The notes under the pieces are model-generated. The model saw only the letters and a list, made by a program, of their open reading frames with translations, searched no databases and was not told the origin of the DNA. Both the position numbers and the translations under genes were made by a program. Shown here piece after piece: positions 1 to 5,760 of a DNA stretch of 9,069 nt. How positions within the stretch are numbered: the stretch's first letter is position 1; each line of letters opens with the position of its first letter. The stretch is from an uncultured Lachnospiraceae bacterium (GTDB taxonomy: Bacteria > Bacillota > Clostridia > Lachnospirales > Lachnospiraceae), in NCBI GenBank assembly GCA_958446555.1, contig CAUCWU010000075.1, positions 1 through 9,069 on the forward strand, read 5' to 3'.

Positions 1-58
1 TTAGACACAAAAATTTATTTTTGTCAATATATTCAATTACATAATGCTTCCTCCTCCT
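1..58 (-). other. Leftward ribosome binding site with ATG-TAA start-stop; possible broken 5' end of a neighbouring gene
   Basis: On the minus strand AGGAGGAGG (58-50) lies 7 nt before an ATG (42-40), ideal Shine-Dalgarno spacing, about 50 nt downstream of a consensus promoter. The next codon is TAA (39-37). Another frame stays open to the window edge, reading VIEYIDKNKFLCL after the SD, but has no ATG, GTG or TTG at usable spacing. One missing base just after the ATG would join the start to this frame, so a frameshifted or mis-sequenced gene start is possible. A regulatory start-stop element, or a chance SD-ATG pair, are alternatives. The product cannot be named because the body of any gene lies outside the window. 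Confidence 0.3.
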
Positions 59-100
59 GCACCACTCTAAATATCCGCATAAAAGCTTATATTGTTACTT

Positions 101-129
101 ATTATACTGGTTTTGTGTGATTTTTTCAA
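101..129 (-). promoter_or_regulatory. Leftward sigma-A-type promoter
   Basis: Read on the minus strand, TTGAAA (129-124) is followed by exactly 17 nt and then TATAAT (106-101), a perfect -10 box. Transcription would start near 94 and run out of the left edge, over the ribosome binding site at 58-50. It lies downstream of the radical SAM gene stop, so it probably serves a separate leftward gene. Seen directly; activity is inferred. Confidence 0.6.
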
Positions 130-186
130 CCACATGTTACGCTACCAGTTCAAAACTCCAAAGCCAAATTTGTAGGTAATTTTATC

Positions 187-1107
187 TCACACTCCAGTAT
201 TATCAAACTGCGGAATAAAACTGTCCTTCGCTGTCTCTCCCTCTTGGATAAATCCATTCTCTACGCCAAGATCAATTGCATAATCCACAACTTCATCGTA
301 CTCGCCATCGGTAATCGTTCTTCCGAGTTCAAGATATTTTTTCTCGATTCCCGGCATCGGTGTATACTGATTCATAATGCTGATATAGATCTCGTCACCG
401 TAGGTTTCATACAGATAACGAATTGCTGCCTTTGACTCCTCAATATGTCCCGGTAAAATCAGATGGCGCACAATGACTCCTCTTGTCATCATCTCTCGAT
501 CGTCAAACTGTGCCTTGCCTGTCTGCTTTACCATCTGTGCAAGCGCATGCTTTGCAACCTCTGGGTAATCAGGTGCATTTGAATAGAGTGCTGCGATCTT
601 TGGATCAATATATTTAAAATCAGGTAAAAAGATGTCTACAATCCCAGAAAGTGCCTTTATTGCCTCTACTTTCTCATATCCACTTGAGTTGTAGACAATC
701 GGTATTGAAAGACCTCTCTTTCTCGCCTCTTTTATGCTATCAATGACAATCGGAAGAAAATGTCCAGCTGTCACTAGATTAATATTGTTGGCCTTTTTTT
801 GCTGCAGCTCCAGATAGATTTCAACAAGACGCTCCTTTGTAATTTCTTTTCCAGAATGCCCTTTTGCAATCTCACTGTTCTGGCAGTAGACACAGCCCAA
901 ATTGCAGCCTGAAAAAAAGACAGCACCAGACCCCTCTTCTCCAGAAATGCACGGCTCCTCCCACATATGAAGTGCTGCTCTTGCTGCCATGATTTTACTC
1001 GTAGCCTTGCATGCACCGATACCACGCGTTCGGTCTGCACCGCAGTTACGTGGACATAGATGACAATTTGTCCAATCTATATGAAAACAATTGCTTTTTT
1101 CTTCCAT
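187..1107 (-). CDS. Radical SAM protein, PflA-like (PflX/COG1313 type)
   Basis: A 306-residue cytoplasmic iron-sulfur protein related to pyruvate formate-lyase activating enzymes. The radical SAM cluster motif CxxxCxxC is at C68, C72 and C75 (GCNLGCVYCQN). An N-terminal cysteine set, C15, C18, C22 and C33 (CHLCPRNC followed by RGIGAC), is typical of the COG1313 group and could bind a second cluster or zinc. The central segment with DIFLPDFKYIDP also fits this group. The start is ATG at 1107, preceded by GAGGAGG 4 nt upstream; length is normal for the family. The gene is divergent from the cellulase, with a candidate promoter at 1212-1240. No glycyl radical enzyme partner is in the window, so the substrate is unknown; family members are generally annotated only as putative activating enzymes. 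No clear terminator was seen after the stop. Confidence 0.88.
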   Translation of the reverse strand: MEEKSNCFHIDWTNCHLCPRNCGADRTRGIGACKATSKIMAARAALHMWEEPCISGEEGSGAVFFSGCNLGCVYCQNSEIAKGHSGKEITKERLVEIYLELQQKKANNINLVTAGHFLPIVIDSIKEARKRGLSIPIVYNSSGYEKVEAIKALSGIVDIFLPDFKYIDPKIAALYSNAPDYPEVAKHALAQMVKQTGKAQFDDREMMTRGVIVRHLILPGHIEESKAAIRYLYETYGDEIYISIMNQYTPMPGIEKKYLELGRTITDGEYDEVVDYAIDLGVENGFIQEGETAKDSFIPQFDNTGV

Positions 1108-1156
1108 TTTGCCTCCTCGTTGTTTTTAACTTTTTCTTACAATTCCCAAAAAGCGG

Positions 1157-1184
1157 TTGTGTTTCTTTCCAAAAGCGATATGAT
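1157..1184 (+). promoter_or_regulatory. Candidate promoter for the GH5 cellulase operon
   Basis: TTGTGT (1157-1162), a 16-nt spacer and TATGAT (1179-1184) match sigma-A boxes moderately (3/6 and 5/6). The start would fall near 1191, giving a leader of about 48 nt before the cellulase ATG. A more 3' TATACT at 1214 would start inside the ribosome binding site and is less likely. Prediction by eye only. Confidence 0.35.
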
Positions 1185-1211
1185 AAAAGTGATTGTAATG
1201 ATTGTATTCTT

Positions 1212-1240
1212 ATTATACTTTAACATGGAGGTGCTGTCAT
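1212..1240 (-). promoter_or_regulatory. Promoter for the radical SAM gene, overlapping the cellulase start
   Basis: On the minus strand ATGACA (1240-1235) is followed by 17 nt and TATAAT (1217-1212). The match is 5/6 and 6/6. The start would be near 1205, giving a leader of about 98 nt before the radical SAM ATG. The -35 box overlaps the first bases of the cellulase start codon (1239-1241), and the spacer covers the cellulase ribosome binding site, so the divergent transcripts would overlap. Confidence 0.5.
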
Positions 1241-2723
1241 GTATTTTGATGCACATTATCTTTTTGACACCTTCCGATCACGCATGGTTTTTGTGCTTGC
1301 CCTTCTTGTCAGTTGCTTTGTGCACCCTGCCTTTGCTTCAGATGCAGAGTCTTCTTCATCTGAACTGACTGCCCAGACTCTTGAGCCTGAGACCGCCGGA
1401 ATTGTCAGCGAACACGGTCGATTAAGCGTCTCTTCTTCAGGTGCCGTAATTGATCAAAATCAAGCTACCTTCCAGATTCAGGGGATCAGTACCCACAATT
1501 TGGCTTGGTACCCAGAATATGTAAACATTGATACATTCCGTAAGCTTCGGGATGAACTAGGTATCAACACGATTCGTCTTGCCATGTATACGGCTGAGGA
1601 TGGTGGCTACTGTGTCAGTGACGATGCTACTCGTCAGGCAACACTTGACTGTCTGACTACCGGCATCGAGGCTGCGATCAAACTTGATCTGTATGTGATT
1701 GTAGATTGGCATATTTTATCAGATTCCAATCCAAACACCTACAAGGACGATGCACTTGCATTCTTTGAAAAGATTGCCTCTACCTATGGGGATAAGCCAA
1801 ATATCCTATACGAGATCTGCAATGAGCCAAATGGTGCTACCTCATGGGACGAGATTCGCAGCTATGCAGTCGATGTAATTGATCGAATCCGCAGCTATGC
1901 ACCAAACAGCATCGTGATCGTAGGTACCCCGACCTGGAGTCAGGACGTGGATATCGCATCCCAGTCACCAATTGAGCGTGACAATTTACTCTACAGCCTA
2001 CATTTTTATGCTGCTACTCACAAGGAGGATTTACAAGCGAAATTACAGACTGCTCTGACAAATGGACTTCCTGTCCTTGTCTCTGAGTTTGGCATCACTG
2101 AGGCCTCTGGAAACGGTACAATTGATACTGCAAGTGCTGATACTTGGATGGCTCTGTTGGCTGAAAACAACATCGGTTATATTTACTGGAATCTCTCCAA
2201 TAAGGATGAGGCCTGTGCACTTCTTCTTTCCTCCTGCACCTCTGTGTCAGACTGGACCTATGAAGATTACTCAGCTGCCGGACAATGGTTTTATCAAAAT
2301 CAACAAAGCTCAACTGACTTTTCTGCTGAAACTATGATGTTAAAATCTTCAGAAGAGACAGGCGCAGCTGCACCCACTACCCTCTATGCATCCGATGACT
2401 ATTGGAGCTTTAGCAACGGTTGTAATGTCTCAATCAGTTGCACAGGTACCTGGGCCGATCAGTCAATGCAGTATGCATCCTACGATGTGACGGTGTCCAA
2501 TTCTTCCTCGTCCGATTTATCCAACTGGCGTTTTCGCATCAGCTGGAATGAGGATATCTCCCCGAAGGAATATTGGTCCTGTGAGCTTGGTGGTTCTGGC
2601 AACAACCGACTTTTTGTTCCAGTAGACTACAACACGACCATCCCGGCAGGCTCATCTATCTCCTTTGGAATGATCGTGTATGGTTCAGAATTACCGACAC
2701 TGACAAATGTTACGTTTGAATAG
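1239..2723 (+). CDS. Secreted GH5 endoglucanase (cellulase) with C-terminal CBM2-like domain
   Basis: A 494-residue secreted glycoside hydrolase predicted to cut beta-1,4-glucans such as cellulose outside the cell. The signal peptide has basic residues R13 and R15, a hydrophobic core at about 16-29 and a likely cut after AFA (A33). The GH5 domain spans about 52-350 with R113 (NTIRLA), H158 (VDWH), acid/base E196 (ICNEPNG), H255 and Y257 (SLHFY), nucleophile E283 (VSEFG) and W317 (YIYWNLS); the pattern is closest to subfamily GH5_2. All expected catalytic residues are present. After a Ser/Thr/Ala-rich linker (about 354-385), residues 388-494 have Trp-rich beta-strand spacing and an IPAGSSISFG motif resembling cellulose-binding CBM2; this second assignment is less certain. 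The ATG at 1239 is chosen because GGAGGTG lies just upstream and it retains the basic n-region; M16 would lose both. It is probably co-transcribed with the small membrane protein. Confidence 0.93.
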   Translation: MYFDAHYLFDTFRSRMVFVLALLVSCFVHPAFASDAESSSSELTAQTLEPETAGIVSEHGRLSVSSSGAVIDQNQATFQIQGISTHNLAWYPEYVNIDTFRKLRDELGINTIRLAMYTAEDGGYCVSDDATRQATLDCLTTGIEAAIKLDLYVIVDWHILSDSNPNTYKDDALAFFEKIASTYGDKPNILYEICNEPNGATSWDEIRSYAVDVIDRIRSYAPNSIVIVGTPTWSQDVDIASQSPIERDNLLYSLHFYAATHKEDLQAKLQTALTNGLPVLVSEFGITEASGNGTIDTASADTWMALLAENNIGYIYWNLSNKDEACALLLSSCTSVSDWTYEDYSAAGQWFYQNQQSSTDFSAETMMLKSSEETGAAAPTTLYASDDYWSFSNGCNVSISCTGTWADQSMQYASYDVTVSNSSSSDLSNWRFRISWNEDISPKEYWSCELGGSGNNRLFVPVDYNTTIPAGSSISFGMIVYGSELPTLTNVTFE

Positions 2724-2731
2724 GAGTTTTC

Positions 2732-2974
2732 ATGAAATCAAAATACACAAAAAAACAGCGTATTCTCGCGATCATCGGCATCGTTCTTTTGGTTGGACTC
2801 TATATTGCCGCGTTAATCGCTTCGTTCTTTCAGAGTCCAACCGCCCAGGGATTTTTGTACAGTGCACTATTTTGCACGTTCTTTATCCCGATTGTCATTT
2901 ATCTGCTTCAGTTTTTTGCCAGAAAAAATTCTGATAAATCTGATGACTTAGATGATAAATCATCCAGGAAATAA
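2732..2974 (+). CDS. Small two-helix membrane protein of unknown function
   Basis: An 80-residue protein with a basic start (MKSKYTKKQR), two hydrophobic segments (about 11-33 and 40-63) and a charged, Ser/Asp/Lys-rich tail. Both ends are probably cytoplasmic, since the N-terminus and the post-helix region (ARKN) are basic. The ribosome binding site GGAG overlaps the cellulase stop and only 8 bp separate the genes, so they are likely translated from one mRNA. The pattern ILAIIGIVLL...FCTFFIPIVIY resembles short membrane proteins I recall from other Lachnospiraceae, but no function is known to me. The last 15 bp overlap the convergent metallophosphoesterase, and a terminator follows 12 bp after the stop. 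The placement, start and two-helix plan support a real gene; its role is not inferred. Confidence 0.8.
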   Translation: MKSKYTKKQRILAIIGIVLLVGLYIAALIASFFQSPTAQGFLYSALFCTFFIPIVIYLLQFFARKNSDKSDDLDDKSSRK

Positions 2975-3625
2975 CTTTCCAACTAAAGGGGTCTTCGGAC
3001 CTCTTTTTTTACGGTTCTCTTCAATCAATTTATCATCAATGTCAATATAGTATCGTTCATACGCATTAATGACACGTGTCTCATTATATTTGCACTCTCT
3101 CTTATAGTGTCCACCATAATTGGCGTGCACATGCCCATGCACAAACACAAGTGGCTTATAGCGATCTAACAAGTCGCGAAAAACCTGAAATCCCTTATGT
3201 GGAATGTCATCCCCGTCATTTAACTGATAGGCTGGTGCATGTGTGACCAAAATGTCAAAGCCATCGCTTTTTCGAAGCTTAAAGCGCATCTTATTGACAC
3301 GCTTTTGCATCTCCTTTTCCGTGAACATATTAGTGCCTTCCTTGTAGCGCATCGAGCCGCCAAGCCCCATCAAACGCACTCCGTTAAATTCATATATTTT
3401 ATCTTCAATGCAGATACAGCCCTCTGGAGGAGCCATCTCATATCTTCCGTCATGATTTCCCCTCACATACAGCACAGGTGCCTTTGTAAAGGTCACCAAA
3501 AAGGACAGATATTTCGGATTTAAGTCGCCACAGGAAACAATCAAATCGACATTGTCTAATTGCGACTTGTCAAAATAGTCCCACAATACCTTTGACTCGA
3601 TATCTGCAATTACCAGTATTCTCAT
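2960..3625 (-). CDS. Calcineurin-like metallophosphoesterase
   Basis: A 221-residue predicted cytoplasmic phosphoesterase with a dinuclear metal site. Metallophosphoesterase motifs appear in order: D8 in IADIES, D34 in CGDLN, N57-H58 in RGNHDG, H129 in VTHAP, and H165/H167 in HGHVH. The usual DxH of motif I is DxE here (E10 in place of His). The substrate is not evident; the family includes phosphodiesterases and protein phosphatases. The start is ATG at 3625, with AGAGGT upstream. It lies 40 bp downstream of the ParB-BMP gene on the same strand with no clear terminator between, so an operon is likely. The 3' end overlaps the convergent small membrane gene by 15 bp and carries that unit's terminator in antisense, which encodes the KRGPKTPL segment of the tail. 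Confidence 0.9.
   Translation of the reverse strand: MRILVIADIESKVLWDYFDKSQLDNVDLIVSCGDLNPKYLSFLVTFTKAPVLYVRGNHDGRYEMAPPEGCICIEDKIYEFNGVRLMGLGGSMRYKEGTNMFTEKEMQKRVNKMRFKLRKSDGFDILVTHAPAYQLNDGDDIPHKGFQVFRDLLDRYKPLVFVHGHVHANYGGHYKRECKYNETRVINAYERYYIDIDDKLIEENRKKRGPKTPLVGKLFPG
2987..3010 (+). terminator. Intrinsic terminator with UUCG tetraloop
   Basis: Arms AGGGGTC (2987-2993) and GACCTCT (2998-3004) pair over 7 bp (one G-U) around a TTCG loop closed by C-G, followed by a run of seven T (3004-3010). This ends the cellulase-membrane protein unit. It lies wholly inside the opposite-strand metallophosphoesterase coding sequence, near its C-terminus. In the leftward direction the T-run is only three bases, so it should act mainly rightward. 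Confidence 0.85.
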
Positions 3626-3665
3626 TCTTACCTCTAATTCTGCGGTCTTTTACAACTGCTTTTTC

Positions 3666-5582
3666 TTACTCTTCAATATTGTCCACACCCTGAACCTCAA
3701 CGACAGCCTTCGCCTCTTCATTGAGCTTATCCCAGTGCGGCAGACTACCCTTTACATTATCGGCCAGCCATCTCATGTTAATGATCTCCTCAGGTGTCAG
3801 CCAACGATTCTCATCACTCTGAACGACACCGTCCTGAGAGCGAAGTTCTCCGATAAACGGGCTAAAGCCACCCTCCATGATCTGATGCTGCATAAACTCA
3901 ACCAGTTGCTTTGTCTTTGCCGGAATCTTCGGTGAGCAGATAAAGTCAACAACTCCGGCAGACATGCCCCACCAGTAGTTGAGTGCCACGCCATCAGCAC
4001 CTGCACTGTCCCAAGCACCATTTTGAACCGTCTCAACCAACTTTTTATAGAGAGCACCCCAGTTCCACATAACAGCCGTTAAATTCTCTGGCTCTCCACT
4101 TTCAATATTGACCAGACCAAAATAGCGAGATGGTGAATTTGGAACGATCATCTCAAGGCACGATACCAGATTGACATCATTTGCCTTAAAGTCATCCAAA
4201 ATCTCCTGCTTATCTCGTACAGTTGTCCATTCAAGCTGAATCGTTGCCTGCGGATTGACCATCTTAACACCAATCGCGAATGCATTGATATTTGCAATCA
4301 TACCGCAAATCGGGTAATCAGCCATGTAACCGATTTTTCCATTCTTACACAGAGCGCCAGCAACCAAACCAGACAAAAACTTCGCCTCAAACAGACGTGC
4401 ATAGTAGGTACGGATACACTGATGGTTCGTGTCAACCGAGCAGTTTAAAATCTTCACATTCGGATATTTAATTGCGGTCTTGATACTGCCCTCCAAAAAC
4501 TGAGGAGTTGTTGTGAAGATAATACCACACTTTTTGTCGATTGCATCCTCAAGTGTGCTCTCAAGCTCAGCTCCCTGCGAGATATCATGATAGGAAATCG
4601 TCTCGACCTTTCCCTTAAACTGCTCCTCCAAATACATACGACCAAGCTCATGACCGTAGATCCAAGCAGAATCCTGTGGATTTTTATCATGTACAAATGC
4701 AATCTTGAGATATTTAGATCCCGGAGACAGCAGGTAGTCAAAGATATTTTTCTTTGGTGCCTCCTGTGGCTCTGTCTTAATCTCAGACGGTGTTCCCTTT
4801 GCCTGAAGCAAGATCTCATCCCACATCTTGGATAGTTCATCTTTAATCTGAGCTGGAAGTTTTTGCTCTAACTGCAAATCGCATGGATACAATTCAAGAT
4901 ACATCAAGAAAGCATCAGCAGTTGAAATTGGCAGATGATCACCACCTTTTTCTACATATGCTTTCTCAAAACGAACATAGAGAGATCTCACTTCCATGCG
5001 ATCATCATCTGTCCAATCGTAGTCAGCGTCAAAGCCAAGCTTTTCCAGTAAGATACGATAGCTTCCAAGCTTACTAAAAACAATATAATTTGCCTTTGAG
5101 TGCTTATAGAATGCCAAATATTCAAAGTATAAGCGGTTCTCCGGTTCATCGGTTCTCTTTGGAATGATACGAGTCACGCTGCCTGGCACTGTCGGTGCTC
5201 CACAAAATTTGAGTACGCTGACGCGCTTGTTACCCTCTAATACATAGTAACGATTCATAAACTCATAGCACTTGATTGGATCATGGATGCCCTCACTCAC
5301 ATGGGCATTATACAGAGCCTGCCATTTTGCTGCAAACTCAGACTCTGGATCTAGTAACGGCATAAAATTTGGTGCAAATGCAGTACGTCTTCCTACCGTA
5401 TAGGTTCCGACAATCAATTCAGACGGAATCATGCAGATTCCTAAGCTTTCCTCTGCGACAACATCCGTATGGGACAACAGCTCTTCAAGCACCTGCAGGT
5501 ACGGATATTGTCCTTCCGACAGGCATTTTGCATAGCTTCTCTCACCCTTTTTCAGCGCTTTCTGATAATCATCTCTTGCCAT
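3666..5582 (-). CDS. ParB/Srx-like domain fused to a BMP-family nucleoside-binding domain, no signal peptide
   Basis: A 638-residue protein. Residues about 50-140 match the ParB/sulfiredoxin-like fold: an IPSELIVG strand, a DPIKCYEF segment, then YYVLEGNKRVSVLKFCG, which parallels the ParB pattern of a Gly-x-x-Arg box in a strand-helix step. A helical region (about 145-285) links it to a BMP/PnrA-type periplasmic-binding domain (about 291-596), with DSAWIYGHELGRMYLE, TTPQFLEG, and FLSGLVAGAL...GKIGYMADYPI. The W-x-Y-x-H-E-x-G-R pattern is like purine-binding BMP proteins rather than the D-x-S-F-N type. Unlike transport BMP proteins, it has no signal peptide, lipobox or transporter genes nearby, so it should be cytoplasmic. 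The ATG at 5582 is favoured because the protein then starts MARDDYQKALK; a GTG at 5594 with AAAGG 6 nt upstream adds four residues. Sensing of nucleosides is inference. Confidence 0.85.
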   Translation of the reverse strand: MARDDYQKALKKGERSYAKCLSEGQYPYLQVLEELLSHTDVVAEESLGICMIPSELIVGTYTVGRRTAFAPNFMPLLDPESEFAAKWQALYNAHVSEGIHDPIKCYEFMNRYYVLEGNKRVSVLKFCGAPTVPGSVTRIIPKRTDEPENRLYFEYLAFYKHSKANYIVFSKLGSYRILLEKLGFDADYDWTDDDRMEVRSLYVRFEKAYVEKGGDHLPISTADAFLMYLELYPCDLQLEQKLPAQIKDELSKMWDEILLQAKGTPSEIKTEPQEAPKKNIFDYLLSPGSKYLKIAFVHDKNPQDSAWIYGHELGRMYLEEQFKGKVETISYHDISQGAELESTLEDAIDKKCGIIFTTTPQFLEGSIKTAIKYPNVKILNCSVDTNHQCIRTYYARLFEAKFLSGLVAGALCKNGKIGYMADYPICGMIANINAFAIGVKMVNPQATIQLEWTTVRDKQEILDDFKANDVNLVSCLEMIVPNSPSRYFGLVNIESGEPENLTAVMWNWGALYKKLVETVQNGAWDSAGADGVALNYWWGMSAGVVDFICSPKIPAKTKQLVEFMQHQIMEGGFSPFIGELRSQDGVVQSDENRWLTPEEIINMRWLADNVKGSLPHWDKLNEEAKAVVEVQGVDNIEE

Positions 5583-5625
5583 ATTCAGCCACACACCTTT
5601 CCTTTTTCTTTCCTTATATGACCTT

Positions 5626-5654
5626 ATTCTACCTCATTTTATTTGCTGTTACAA
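5626..5654 (-). promoter_or_regulatory. Promoter for the ParB-BMP/phosphoesterase operon
   Basis: On the minus strand TTGTAA (5654-5649), 17 nt, then TAGAAT (5631-5626). The start would be near 5619, with a short leader of 25-37 nt before the GTG or ATG. It sits in the 170-bp divergent gap shared with the amidase promoter. Confidence 0.5.
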
Positions 5655-5700
5655 GCATTCTTACGAAAACCTTTCAATCCGACGAAGAAGCCGTTTTATC

Positions 5701-5729
5701 TTGCTTTTTTAATCGAAACCAAGTACAAT
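5701..5729 (+). promoter_or_regulatory. Promoter for the amidase-PPTase operon
   Basis: TTGCTT (5701-5706), 17 nt, then TACAAT (5724-5729). The start would be near 5736, about 25 nt before the amidase ATG, and AGGAGGG lies just upstream of that ATG. The -35 box is weak at its 3' half. Confidence 0.5.
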
Positions 5730-5760
5730 AAAACTAACTTATGTACTAGGAGGGTTCATT

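Noticed and set aside
7..24. AT-only hairpin (ACAAAAAT/ATTTTTGT) as a terminator
   Set aside because: The stem has very few G-C pairs and no T-run follows it; on the minus strand it lies just after a gene start region.
31..78. 14-codon leftward leader peptide (MRIFRVVQEEEALCN)
   Set aside because: It has no SD and no run of regulatory codons, and it reads through the better SD.
109..131. Hairpin after the radical SAM stop
   Set aside because: Only five pairs (TGGTT/AACCA type) with a long loop; it overlaps the clear leftward promoter.
1011..1368. Two plus-strand open frames across the radical SAM start and the cellulase start
   Set aside because: They overlap two well-supported genes in other frames and show no domain.
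2062..2337. Open frames on both strands inside the GH5 gene
   Set aside because: They overlie catalytic-domain codons with confirmed motifs; composition is low-complexity.
4454..4840. 128-codon minus-strand open frame inside the ParB-BMP gene
   Set aside because: Shifted-frame shadow of the BMP domain coding sequence, with arginine-rich composition and no recognisable domain.
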